Positions 51,001 to 63,159 are shown, counted from the stretch's first letter. The stretch: 64,000 nt of DNA from Progne subis subis (GCA_022316685.1 JAKJHU010000039.1:6238532-6302531); one strand, 5' to 3'. The notes: a model not told the origin generated them from the sequence alone. Translations and numbers: made by a program.

Positions 51001-54000
51001 TTAAAAACACATACTTAAACCTTTATTAGAGCCTTCCAGCAAACACTCCATTTAAGGCCTTGGGTGTTGAGGTTTTTTTCTTTACTTTGCAAGATCAGCA
51101 TACTGTAAAACTCCGGGGAATACAGATCTAAAGGGACAGGGAAGAGTAAGCAGAAGAAGTATTTAGTGAAGGATGTTAAACTATTCCAGACAGAATCCTT
51201 GAGGGAATATCTTTCAAGAGAAATCCCTAAGTGGTGAGACAAGCTGGGAAAATATTAAGCCAATATATTTTACAGCCTTCTGAAGAGCTGGTGGAATAAT
51301 ACAAGGAACGTTTTCCTTTCTTGCCACATTCAGTTTCCTCCTGTGTGCAGTGCTGGCAAATGTTAAGCATCTTGTGAAATACTGCCTTTAAACACGAGTG
51401 CTAACAGGTTTCCATAGCTATAAACTACAGGACTGAGTGTGGCTACCTCCAGTGAGCTGTTAGAGGATTCTGCTAAGAGGCTTCTATAGCTCCCTCCCCT
51501 CTCCCTCTGCCCGTGACTGATTTTGTAGCAGAAGTAAAAAAAATCCTGTCCTACTTAAAAGCCAAGTATGTTATCTGGGAAATAATGTAAATGAGTTTCT
51601 GTAAGCAATCCTAGCTGTCTTCTCCCTTATTTGCTTATATGTGTGCATCACATTTCACACCACATGTAACATAATCAATGTGTGGTTTGCATGCATCTAT
51701 AATATAATGTATTCCTCTATTTTCTATATGATGGCATTACAGAAAATTAGTTTTGTCATAAAAATACTATATAATACACTTTGTATGATTTAAATATTTT
51801 TCATTAATGGATTGAATCACATGCTTTAAAAAGATCAACAAATTATTGTGTACTATATCACTGAGGTGAAAATGCTGCCTCCCCAAGAGCTGCCTTTTGC
51901 TCTTGCATTCAGCTTTTGGCAATAATTAGCTTCCTTTGGGTGTTATGTGAGGTAGAGGGGACCACTTGTTGGAAATGACTGAACTGTTATAAAGAGGATT
52001 TTAGTGAGTTTGAGGAAACTTATGATCTATTTTTGGGAAAATCTTTGGGGTTTTGGAGGTTGTTTGTTTGTTTTGGATAGTGGAGAATCAGAAAAAAAAT
52101 CTTGCCAGGGAGGAAATGGAAGATAATTTGAAAGCATGTGAATGAGCTGGAAGAAAGATAGGATTCCCACATTTTCACTCATACATGTTTTCATCACCTG
52201 GGAAGGAAGAAGCAGAAATGCTTACTCAAAATTTCAGTGCAGTGAACATTACTTTGAATTCAAGGTTATTCTTCAGGAATTTGACAGAGAGCATGAGTAC
52301 CAAATATTTATCTGAGTTTGTTTCTTGTGGAGTAATCAAAGTTCAGGCATCTGAGTGAGATTCTGGGCTCTGTCTCTGTGTTGGGGTTGGACATGGACCA
52401 ATGCTGGGCTTTCAATTTATTGTACTTTGCCTTTCTGTCCAAGACAATCCATGACTTCCTCTCTGCACCTCATTGACCATGTAGTTCATGTTCATTGAGA
52501 GGGAATAGAAGTGGGGATGTAGCATCTCATAATAAGTCTTTTAATATCACTTTGAATTATGGATAGCAGCATTCAAAACATTTACCAGACACTTGACTGT
52601 GGGATGTGACCTGCCCTGAGATGGCTTTATCAGTGTAAGTCACCATTTCCCCTGCTCTGATGTGGCCCACTTGGAGGGGTTTGCACTACTAGAAAAGAGT
52701 GTGCCAAAGTGTCAGCAGGATGTGTCAGTGCCAGATAGGTATGGGTGGGATGCACATACATTTCTACTAGAGCAAAGTAAATTCTCATAGCATAATTTCC
52801 ATGCTCAGATGAACAATTCTGTTGTGACTGCATTACTTTCTCAGCCATGACCCTGCAGAGCAAACTTATTTTCCCTGACCTTTAAGGCCTTTTGAAAACC
52901 ACTGTGGACCCCAGAGCACAAAATAGTATACAGTTTAGCTATTATACATCTAAATATACATGCACGCTGAGATCCAGATCTTATCTACGTTCTTTGCTTC
53001 TTAGTGCACCGTTCATAGTTCATTTGCACTAAATGTGTTGCTGATCCTAGACAGATTAACAGGATGATCCAGTTCTCTCTATAAAATCAGTCTATCCTCA
53101 TCACTGATGCTGTATCTTCTCCTGGTCACATATTTAATACCCATACACTCAGACAGCTTGTTGATGAAACAGCAGCTTACTTTAAAGATTATCTTTAAAA
53201 CGTTGATTTATCTTTTCTGTATTTCATGGAAAAGACAGAAGTTTATTACAAAAATGTCAAGAAAAAAAGATGAAAGATGAACATGAATCAATCCACTCTA
53301 GGATCAATATGCTATAACCTATTGATAATCTGGCCTCTATAAAAGCAATAAATCTGCTAGAAGAAATCTAATTTTCCCCCCAAGACTTGACTGAGGTCAC
53401 ATACAAGATTTCAGTGGAGTTTTCTTCAGGCAGTTTGCTCTTACTTATAAAGGCAGAGTAGCTCCTGGGATATAACATGACCCTAAGAATACTCCCCTGG
53501 GACTGCAGGATAGACTCATGCCTAGATCAAGCCTAAGCAGAGTGTAGTCAACCTCTAAAATTACAACACCATGTGGCACAGATTTCTTCAGGGGATTCCT
53601 CAGCCCCAAGCCAGAGGACATCATCAGTAATTCCTAGTTAAGTAAGGGTGCAGTCATTTGCCAAAAATCTTCCTTTCCAAAACATAAACACCTCTTTCTT
53701 CCTTAGGGAAGGGAGAAAAGGAAAAAAATTAAAGATGGGATTCTTTTCTTCAGATCACAGTATCTGATCATTCAGAGCACAGCAGTGAAGATAAGAACCC
53801 AGATAAGTTTCCATTCACAACCACACAATGGGAAGACAAGTTTAGTCATGGGTGGTCTTTATTTATATTTCTTCCATATATCCAGAAAAAATAGATGTTT
53901 TTCTCAGAAAATTGCTGAAGAATGAATCATGTAGAGGCTCATTTAGCACAGACATAAAGCCTTGAAGATGTGTGTGGTTGCTCCAGTCTCTGGATAAGGC

Positions 54001-54372
54001 AGCTACCTGTATCTGCTCAAATTATCTTAATCTAGGTAAATCTCCACTGAAGATAGAAGCTGCTCCTCTCTGGTTTGAGCACCCACGTTCCCAAAGGTGG
54101 TGTTGTTCTGTGATGTCCAGGCTTGACTTCCTTGAGGTTGCTTTTGACCCCCCATTAGGTTTTTGTCAGTAAATAGCTACTTACCCTCTGACTTGGAAAT
54201 CCCCAGGAAGGCAATAAAGGAACTGCAAAGTGAGACTGATCTGTCAGTTAAGTAAGAATGACATTTTGAACTGAATCTAATTACTGCAATGTCTGTTCAG
54301 GAAAGGCAGCTCAAAAGATCCATCATGAAAAAAAAGCTAGTGAGAAGAATGTCTCTCTTCAAAGGAGAGATG

Positions 54373-54393
54373 ATATCCAATATCCAATATCCA
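54373..54393 (+). repeat. Three tandem copies of ATATCCA
   Basis: A perfect 7-base unit repeated three times. Confidence 0.9.
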
Positions 54394-55424
54394 GAGCTTC
54401 TATTTGAACATACTAGCATCCTGACATGCTAACATTTCAGAGCCAAACACAGTGAAAACAGCATTAACATCAACCTCTGTGGAAGAATGCTGAAAAACTT
54501 GAATTAAAGTAAATTAATCCATTCTGTCAATAAATTAGGAGTAACCGGATCCTTGCTTTGAGTTGTAGGAGCATTGTCTTGTCTACAAAATCAATGCTTT
54601 AAATATGTATGAATTAAATAAATGGTCAGCTCTTTTCGTTATGATATTTTTTACTCTGTTTGCTTTACTTAGGCAACAAAGTCATTACACAAGGCCTTTC
54701 TCCATTAAACCCCCTGATCTATCACTTAAGTGACCATCTTGTGCCTGTAACACAAATTCCATTTAAGTTTTCCCCATAAAACACAAAAATAATTTCAACA
54801 CTTATGAAAAAATATATGGACAGTGTTTTTCCACAATACTTAAAATTCCTTTAAGAGTCTTTTTAATGCAGTACATAAAGGCTTCAATTTTCTTTTCTGC
54901 ATTGCCTTTAGAAAGTTTTGCTGGGGAAAGACACTACTGGCTAACTGGAAACAGCAAAATATGTTTGAAAAGTTAGGTTTTAATTACAAGTATTGTTTTG
55001 TTTTTGCTGAGTTGCAAGTAATTTGTGAAAAGTGATGTCACTTGGCCAGCAAAGAGAGTTGGAGCCTCATGTCAGAGATGGAAAAGCCTTGTGCACACTG
55101 TTCTAAACACCAGGACAAGGACTTCCAGGTTTAGGAGGAATAGCATAGCATTTGGCTATCATGAGCTGAAAGCTGTGTAAGTGTGATCGATAACTACTGT
55201 GATTTCTGCTGTTAACTCTTCACTTATGAAAATCACCTAATAGCATTGATTTTTGTTGCTGTTATGTGACAGGGTAGCTTGCTATCAGCTTGAGCCAGGA
55301 AAAAATTGCAGTAAGAAAAAAAGAAATTGCTTATCAGAAAATCAAATGTGCGAACAAGCAGTAGCCATCCAAAAGATCCTCAGAAATGCATGAATGACAA
55401 GATTTTGACTCAATTTTATTTACC

Positions 55425-55443
55425 AAAAAAAAAAAAAAAAAAA
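55425..55443 (+). repeat. Poly(A) tract
   Basis: Nineteen consecutive A. No polyadenylation signal or recognisable retrocopy lies upstream. Confidence 0.9.
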
Positions 55444-56570
55444 GGTCATATTTTAAATAGATCAAACCCTATGCCCTGCCATGAGGGTGTTTAGAACTGT
55501 GTACAGGACAAAGTAACTGCAGTTTTGTTATAAGGCTGGCACTACAACTATTTTTATGTATGAATTAGCAATTTTATAACTTTACATGAGCATGTAGTTT
55601 ACATTTTATGCAGGCAAAGTAAAACTTAAGCACTATTGCTCAGAGTAACATCTGGCAAATGTCCTACATAATAGATGAGTTTCATTAGAAAAAATAATTT
55701 AAGAGAGGAAAACAAATCTTTTGTGTAAGTTTTATTAGCAAGCTATTCAAAAGAGAATTTAGGGAACGCTATTTCCATGGTTCTGCATTAGAAGGAAAAT
55801 TTGCTTTAATTAGGTATGGTAAGTGATCAATTTCGCATGCTATGATTAGGAGGAAAGCTCTAGTAATTATATATAGAGTAAGATGTCCAAGTCCTTCAAC
55901 ATCTGTTCCTAATCATCAAATTTACAATATAGAAAAAGCTTACATTTGTATTAATTTTGTATGACAGAAACCCAAATCCAAATATTTTATTGTGATCTTT
56001 ATGTAAAAATGCAAATTTTATTTTAAATAAAATTATAATGCCTTGCATTTTATGGGATTTATTATCTTTCTGTTGCAAAAAAGTCTATATTTTGGTATAA
56101 AGGACCTCTTTTTGTAGGATGGGAATAAAAGGGGAGAAACACACTGCTTTAATTATCTTAAGTAGTCTAGAAACATTTTAGCTTCTCACTCAGGCACTTA
56201 AAAAAAAAAATCTTGGTTTCTGTTTATTTCTTTAACTTGTATCATATCTTAATTTAAAGTCAAAATGGAGGACCATAATACTTGAGAGATAAGGCATGAG
56301 ATTTAAAATGTATGCTCACTAAGCTGCTTAAAAAATTTCCACTGATAGGTAAGGACTTCCTAAATAAAAAGTCAAGTAGATGAAATAAGAGAAAGTAAAA
56401 TCACACTCTCCCATGTTGAAGATTATTTTTGTACTCACATTGATCCAAAAGAGATAATAAGAACCAGAATTCTGATTTTTTTTCCCTTATAAGGCTTTTG
56501 TTGTCTTTGATTCAGCAACTTAAAAATTAAATAAATAAAAAAGAACAAACAAAAAGACCACCCTCAAACC

Positions 56571-56584
56571 ACACACACACACAC
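56571..56584 (+). repeat. (AC)7 microsatellite
   Basis: A perfect dinucleotide run inside an A/C-rich, nearly G-free stretch (about 56525-56620). Confidence 0.9.
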
Positions 56585-58339
56585 AAAACACATCCAAAAA
56601 GAAGTCAACAACCCAACCCAGACAGCTCTACTGTCTTACTGGCATTTCAGTAACTCCTGAAAATCAACTGTAATTTTTCTTGCCAGCTAGAGATTTCTCA
56701 GAAATTAAATTTGCCTGTACTGACAATTGCACAGTGGCAACTTTAATTATAAAACCCAGATAATAAATGACTTGCTCATTCATTAATTAATAGAACAGGA
56801 AAAGTGGCAAGTCTGATCCCTAAAACTGTCTATCTTCAAATATCCTCTTGTTCTGATTTTTGTTTACATCATATACTTATTTCTTGTTTTCCTTGGAAGC
56901 TATGGGAAAATTAGAAATGTGAAAACTCAACAACTGCAAACCAGCAGGGAAGATATTAAAAACACTTTACTTCTGGCATTCTTCATCTATATTAATGATC
57001 AGGTAATGTCTTTGAGAAAGAAAAGACACAGAAAAGATTTTGTGATCTGCTTTTATCTGTAGAAGTCTCTTTAATATTGAAATCTTTGATTTCTTGTCTG
57101 TCAGAATTTATGTTTCTGACTGTTATAATTCTCTGGCTTGAAATCCCTGGCGATGCAGTTAACACGTCTATGGCTTCAGTCTTCTGATCAAAGGATTGTG
57201 GATTATTGTTTCCCTGGACAGATCCTCTATTTTATTACAATGCACTCTTTGTGGCAGGCTAATTTCTCTGTCATCAGGATTTACTGTTTAATTCCAGAAA
57301 CACTGAGATACACTTGGGAGAAAGGGATATGGTTTATGGGGAGTAACACCTACTTAAAAAGGAAATAACTTTTAAACTAATCATAATGCTATCTATGGTA
57401 ATTTCTATTTAATTTCAAACATAAGTACTTGCATTGGATACAGTTCTTAACTGATCAATCCAAATCAAAAAGGTAAGACAAACCTCTCTAAAACATGGAA
57501 ATATACATATGGATATCTCATATGTATCTCACTCAGATTCCTACAAAGATGTCAACAATTTAAGATTCATTGAAATATTGTTTTACAAGATATTATACTC
57601 TCCAAATTTATTGTTTTCTCCTCTTTGTGCTATTTATTTACCACATTGAACTTCTCTGTTTACATAATGAAAGTCTCAACAGTTGCCTTTTTTACCCTCA
57701 CAGCCATACTTAAATCCAGGTTCTTGATAGTATGATACTTGATAGCCATAAAATTAACTGCCTTGTGCAATACCGTCAGACTGTGCATGAAGTTGCATTT
57801 ACTAAACAACTTTGCTCTCCTTTCATTCTGCTCACGTGCTAACTCCCTGCAGGACAGTTTTGAACATCCCAGGGCTCCTCAAGAAGCTGACAACATGCCA
57901 CAAACATCCATTGCTCTCCAAGAGATGCACCACAGGCCAGTAAAAACTGCAAGTTTAAGGTCTGGTGTTCCTCAGGAGCTGCTGGAACAAGATAGGAGCA
58001 CTTAATCCTATCAGGAAGCTGGAAATCTCACTTCCAAAAGAGCCATTTTTACACCCAGACTGCTTTAGGAAGACTTTGATAAAACACTTGATTGTGGCTG
58101 ACAGATAGCTGAGCTCCCTTAGCCATAACAACATTTATAGTGTTGTTTTTTTTCCCAAGATGAGGATTGGGAGATACCGGTGCATCAGATACTCAGCCCA
58201 CTGCAAACAAAGCAATCTTTAGCAGATGTTTAGAATACTCAAACCCTACCTGGAAGTTTATCACACATTAACTAACTCAAACCTGGTTCAGGCTGGATGG
58301 CTGGAAAGGAAGGGAAGATACCAATGACGGCTGAGCTAT

Positions 58340-58865
58340 TGTAGAATGGCATGGGCTGGAAGGGACCTTAAATATCATCTAGTTCCAAACACCCTGTCCT
58401 GGGCAGGGATATCACCCAGTAGAGCAGATTGCTCAGAGCCGCATCCAACCTGACCTTGAACACTTCCAGGGATGGTGCATCCACAACTTCTCTGAGCAAC
58501 TTGTTCCAGTGCCTCAGCAACGTCACAGTAAAGAATTTCCTCCTTGCATCCAGTCTAAATCTCTTCTCTTTTAGTTTAAGTAATTTACCCTTGTTCTATT
58601 ACTATCTGCCCATAAAAAAAGTTCCTCTCCCTCTCTTTTAAAAGCCCTTGATAAGTACTGGAAAGCCACAATGAGGTCTCCCCACAGCCACCTCTTCTCC
58701 CAGCTCTCTCGGCCTGTCTTCATAAGGGAGGTGCTCTGTGCCCCTCCTCTGGGCCTGCTCTAAGAGATGTACCTCTCGTGCTGAAGACTCCACACCTGGA
58801 CCCTGCACTCCTTGTGGGGTCTCACGAGGGCAGAGCTGAGGGGCAGAGTCACCACCTCAGCCAGA
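58340..58865 (-). mobile_element. CR1 LINE, 5'-truncated, 3' region
   Basis: On the minus strand this reads as the 3' end of a CR1 retrotransposon. The + strand starts TAGAATGGCATGGGCTGGAA and continues GGGACCTTAAATATCATCT, the reverse complement of the conserved CR1 3' terminus, followed by the body of the ORF2 end and 3' region. Stops and indels are frequent, for example an A-rich insertion near 58613-58620, so it is an old non-functional copy. The 5' end, at higher coordinates, fades out near 58865, as expected for a truncated CR1 insertion. Confidence 0.88.
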
Positions 58866-61815
58866 CAGCTGCTTTTCCTTCTTGTTTATCAAACTGTTCA
58901 CTCCTGCCCAAAGGGTCAGTCCCAATGGTTCCCATCCTTCCAGCACATCTCACTGGACCTAAGATAATTTAACTCCCCAATTGACTTTTTTTGCTCAGAA
59001 TTGCTTTTCTGCCACCTTAGCAAAGAAGATCAGCCATCAAGGAATCTGAAGTGTGCCAAAGCAAGTACTAAGAGAGGTGTGGGGGGAAAAGGTGCTGAAA
59101 GAGTTGTTAGGTCAGCACGAGCCATGACAGGAACCTTTGCCCTCATTCCTGCTTTCAGTGTGACATAATATTAAGAGTGCTGACAAAGGAGCTCTGTCAA
59201 GTCTTGTGGCTGCAGTTGGAGGAGACATCACACCAAAACACAGCTGCTCTGCCACGAGTTGATACTTACTGCCAGAGCAGGCAAGTGAACAGTAGGTACA
59301 GCTGCTGATGCCTCAGCTATTTCTGTGTAAAACTAAGCCCCCAATGAAGGTGGACGTAAGGCTCTGGACTTTGCACTTTTGAAGGGGCTGAGACAGAAAC
59401 TCACATTCTCTTCTGTCAGCACTGAAGAGAGGTTGAAACTTGCAGCAAAGAGATGGGAAGGGCAGGTGGGGTTAGTGACTTCTTAAGAAGCCATGGCAAG
59501 GTGTGCTCACACTGTGTGTCATCCCTGTACAAACACTACCTGCCCCCTGGCCAGAAGGGCTGTATAACCATACTAACGTTGTCAGAAAAGTACCTTCTGT
59601 AGGCAGAACTTCAGTTATTGTCTCCCTAGATCATGAGACATCAGCTCTACAAACCATGCTATGAGGTGTTAAGAGTTCTATTTTACAGTTTCTCACTGAT
59701 ATAAAGAATACTCTTCCCTTCTTCCCTTTCTCTTGCTGGGGCCTACGCAGTTCAGCCCTTGGCACTGAAGTGGTCTGGTTTTCCAGCAGGAAAAATCTGA
59801 AAACAAGACTCAAAATGTTTAAAACTCTCTGCTCTGAAAAAGTTTACAGTTCATCTGTAAATTCTCTTGTCAAAAAAATAGCATTAGTGTATAACAAATA
59901 TCCAGGCTTGACTGATACCAATTATTCTAATCCTCTAAAACAAATCTCCTTAAAATCATTCTGGCAGCATGCTAATGTCCTGTTTTACTCTACTGAACTC
60001 TAATGTGTGCCATAATGGCAGTGAAAGCAACAGATATGCAGGACTCAGAAGTTTTCAAAATTAGACGAAACGGGAAATAAGAAAACACAGAATCAATTTT
60101 AGAAGCGAAAAAGATTTCAGCATTGTAAGGATAAACAGAGCTGTATGTGGCAGGATTGCTCACATATAATTGGATGATGTAGGATTTTTAATTAAAATGT
60201 GGTGACACCTTTCATGCCTGTGATACACAGCAACGTAAACAAACTTTATGCATATGCAAAAGTGCAGGCGACATTGTGAATTGCGTGATTTCACACCTTC
60301 ATGCCTTCGTTTGTGTCCTGTGCAACACTTACATTGTGCACGCTCTGCGATAGCTTTGTTTGGGGAACAGTGGAGTGGTAACAAGAAGTGCTATGGAAGG
60401 TTCAATGTTTGGTCCTGTTCCAGCTCTTTTATTATTCTGTATGGTTCTCATACACTATAGTATACACGGAGTACTGCTTTGCCTTTTTGTTGACAAGCTC
60501 ATGGCTTAGCTTTGGGATTAATACAGTTGCAGCTCAGCATCTCTCCACTCAGTATTGGTTCCCTAAGGGGAATGAGAGAGTTCTTGCAGTGTCTGTGGGC
60601 TAGGCAGGAATTTGTCCTTTCTTGGTGATGATCACGTTGATGCGTGATAGAGGCTGTGATTGCTCAGGTTACAAACTCATTCCAGTATAATGATGGAAGG
60701 AAAACTGTTTCTGGGTGCAGTCTGTATGGAGGGAGAGTTTCTAACCTAAGCAATCACAGTCTCTATCACACACCTTCATTATCATCATGCAAGGGGCATT
60801 ATCATCATCAAGGGACAAGGGGATGAAGTAAAATAGCACCGGTGAGTAAAAATAAATAAGATCACTACTCTTGGGGTTTGTTTCCTCTCAAGGTTTATCT
60901 TCACATGGAACAGTAATGCATCTCACTGCTACTGCAAATGCTAGCATGAAAAGCACATCATGCTCCAAGAGAGAAAACACTTTGTCCACTAGAAAACCTG
61001 ATTTGCCAACAAAGGGCAGCGAATGCCCTCCTGAGGAAGACATGATATCAATGCTGGAGGAATAAAAGTATTTACAGCTCTGTAAACATCATTCTGCAAG
61101 TGGAATTGTGGACTCAGTTTTCTAAGACAAATCTCAAACTTGCTAAGGTGACTTTTTCTGATGGAAATCTGGCATCTAACCCGTCATTTCAAACTTTCAG
61201 GAGAGAAATAAAGTTGTAATGACCAGCTACTGCCAGAAGGCATCCCTCTTAGCCCTTGACTTGTCAAAGTGGCATCATTACACTTGAGAGAAAGGCTGGA
61301 AGTTCAGCGTCTACAAATACTTGATTCTGGTACAGGCCTATATATTTGCATGTGTATATAAACAAGAAAAGGGGGAAAATCAAAGGGTTTTGGCACATAA
61401 TAGCTTTGACATAATAAAAAGGTGTGAACAGTACAATAATGCATCAACAATATTTCCTGATGTATTCAAATTTGATAACATCAAGATTTTGAAGTTGAAC
61501 TAATCTTGCATCCCTTGCTGATTATGACAACTGCTCTTAACCTATCATACATGACTGATTTTTCAGATAAGCAGTAAGGGATTAATAAGATTCAGAATTG
61601 TACCTTATTAATTAAAACCCCACTTTAATGTGAAGTGTGTACCTAAATCAAATAAGGTCCTTTGACAGTCCATATCTCACCACATATGAATTTATCTGAT
61701 GTAATATTGCTTGGCTCTCAACAGAGCTGTCAGGGAATAACTTTAGAGGATTAGATAGACCTGTGCTTAGTGCTGTGCACTGAGGGGTAGATACCACTGG
61801 ATTTAAGGAGAACAA
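58866..61815. other. Proximal upstream region of EGLN3, non-coding
   Basis: This is unique-looking sequence between the last CR1 and the CpG island. It contains the inverted repeat at 60611-60820 and a CpG-bearing patch at about 60235-60355. A good splice-donor string (CGGTGAGTAAA) lies near 60840 and an AATAAA at 61061-61066. None of these assembles into a supported gene. Confidence 0.6.
60611..60820. repeat. Long imperfect inverted repeat (foldback)
   Basis: The left inner arm 60644-60671 matches the reverse complement of 60742-60769 at 26 of 28 positions. The outer arms (60611-60643 and about 60770-60820) continue the symmetry at lower identity. The right outer arm is interrupted by a 20-base tandem duplication sharing CATTATCATCAT (60777-60796 and 60797-60816). 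The loop is about 70 bases. A + strand transcript would form a long hairpin with one G-U wobble and one mismatch in the inner stem. I do not recognise a transposon family; a relic foldback or MITE-like element is possible. The loop is longer than in typical microRNA precursors. Confidence 0.75.
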
Positions 61816-61829
61816 ACGTGGAATACGTG
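61816..61829 (+). promoter_or_regulatory. Tandem hypoxia-response cores (ACGTG and TACGTG)
   Basis: ACGTGGAATACGTG carries two HIF-type cores in the same orientation, 9 bases apart start to start, at the upstream edge of the CpG island. A third core (GACGTG) lies at 61911-61916. Close paired cores are a recurring layout in strong hypoxia enhancers. Function is inferred. Confidence 0.4.
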
Positions 61830-62120
61830 ACCCGCTCCTGCATATGCCTGGAGTTTGCAGCTCAAGCAGCATCAGCAGCACGGACTGCTGGTAATCCCGT
61901 CAGGATTCGCGACGTGAAGGGGAAGAAAAGAACTAGCGCAGATTTTGCCTTTTTTGGGAGTGAAATGTGCCGGGTTCCAGCCGAAGCCCTGTCAGTCCCG
62001 TGCCGTGCGGTGCCGGGCGCTGAGCGCGTTCCCCACGGGCGGGCACACACACGGACCCGCGTCCTGCGGGCTCCCGGGCGGAACTCAGCCCACGCTGCCG
62101 GCCGTGGAGGTGCGGAGGGG

Positions 62121-62154
62121 TGTGTGTCTGTGTGTCTGTGTGTCTGTGTGTGTG
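62121..62154 (+). repeat. 8-bp TG/TC microsatellite in the CpG island
   Basis: About four copies of an octamer alternating TG and TC (TGTGTGTC) run uninterrupted. Such tracts are length-variable between individuals. Alternating purine-pyrimidine sequence of this kind can adopt Z-DNA under torsion upstream of a promoter. Confidence 0.8.
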
Positions 62155-62439
62155 CGGACTGCGCGGGGCCGCCCGGGACAGCACGGGGGCCGCCGGGCAG
62201 GATGGATGCCCTCGGCACACGGACGGCTGCGGGGCTGTCTGGTATCGGTAACTTCACAGACACCGACTTAGGCACGGCTGCCCTGCCCCGTGGCCGCAGA
62301 CAGCAGCTCTCCGCACCGTGACTTTGCTTTGGTTTTGTTTTTTGTGGAGGCTTCTCTTGTCTGTTTAGCACATGCGGGGCATGTCGCGTGTGTGAGCGGA
62401 GTTGAGTGGCTGTCTGCGGTTCCCTCTCCGGAGGCATTT

Positions 62440-62445
62440 TACGTG
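62440..62445 (+). promoter_or_regulatory. TACGTG hypoxia-response element core
   Basis: TTTTACGTGAAAG carries a TACGTG core inside the 5' part of the CpG island, about 800 bases upstream of the estimated transcription start. It is supported by motif only. Confidence 0.3.
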
Positions 62446-62856
62446 AAAGCATGCTGCAAGTCGAAACAGACCCGACAGCGACCGCGGCACCACACTTCGC
62501 GGCCGGCCGATGCAGGGAGTGTCACCGGCAAGGTGTCACGCGGGGGAAAGGCGAGTTTTGGTTCGGAACGAAGTTTATCACGGTTTGACCGCAGCTGTCC
62601 CGTCGTGGCACGAAGCCGCCCACGGTCCGGGAGGTGATTCCTGCTACCAGAGCCAAGCGACCTGGCGGGCCCTTTGAGATGAAATCCAGTGAAGTGCTAT
62701 TTTGCTGTGCAAACCTTTTGTAAAGCAGTGCGTTCGTCGCCCAGAAGAGCTCTATCTGCCGCTTAATGCAACAGTTCCGTTTGGTGCTGAAACTGCCGCT
62801 GCGGTAGCCGGAGGTAAGAGACGGCCGGAGAGCCCCGGCGCGGCATTGGCAAACTT

Positions 62857-62862
62857 CACGTG
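62857..62862. promoter_or_regulatory. CACGTG E-box / HRE core with adjacent inverted CCAAT box
   Basis: TTCACGTGTAC lies 8 bases downstream of ATTGG (62845-62849), an inverted CCAAT box. Pairing of an E-box with an NF-Y site is common in vertebrate promoters. It lies about 370 bases upstream of the estimated start. Confidence 0.35.
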
Positions 62863-63032
62863 TACTATTCCAAGAGCTCCGGAGCGGCGAGGCCGCCGAG
62901 GAGAGGCGCGGTGCCCGCGGCCCGGCGGGCCCTGGCGGGGGTCGCAGCCGACATGCCGCGGGAGAATTCCTCAATGGCGCTGCCCACGCCCCCTCCGGGG
63001 GCGCGCGAGACCGCCGGCCACGCCCCCCCGCG

Positions 63033-63038
63033 CACGTG
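63033..63038. promoter_or_regulatory. CACGTG E-box / HRE core
   Basis: A second CACGTG, in the context GCACGTGTGG, lies about 500 bases upstream of the EGLN3 ATG inside the CpG island. It is a candidate bHLH or HIF site. Confidence 0.35.
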
Positions 63039-63073
63039 TGGGAGCCCTCGCCGCGCGTCCCCCCGCGGGCCGG

Positions 63074-63097
63074 CCCCGCCCCGCCCCACGCCATTGG
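63074..63097. promoter_or_regulatory. GC boxes and inverted CCAAT box
   Basis: Overlapping CCCCGCCCC units (63074-63087) are followed by ATTGG at 63093-63097, the inverted CCAAT box of NF-Y. Another GC box, GGGGCGGGGC, lies at 63124-63133. This is the usual Sp1/NF-Y layout of a housekeeping-type core promoter and lies 100-160 bases upstream of the estimated start. Confidence 0.55.
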
Positions 63098-63159
63098 CCG
63101 TCCGGGCCGCCGCGGGCGGGGAGGGGGCGGGGCGATGCGCCGCGCCGGGCGGCCCCGCC

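Larger units (their letters stand above)
44583..58339. other. Intergenic DNA, no gene recognised
   Basis: This is strongly AT-rich, with a small CR1 fragment at 47989-48051 and simple repeats listed separately. Stretches such as 55730-56060 carry TAATTA-type homeodomain cores (TTTAATTAGG, AGTAATTATA) and a perfect octamer ATGCAAAT at 56009-56016. That is compatible with conserved enhancers but not diagnostic in AT-rich DNA. No open frame exceeds about 100 codons. Confidence 0.65.

Noticed and set aside
57739..58005. 88-codon open frame preceded by an acceptor-like CTCCCTGCAG
   Set aside because: No donor, no recognisable protein and no supporting neighbouring exons.
61818..62452. Overlapping long open frames on both strands (167 and 196 codons)
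   Set aside because: Both strands open at once in GC-rich DNA, with a microsatellite inside; no homologous content.
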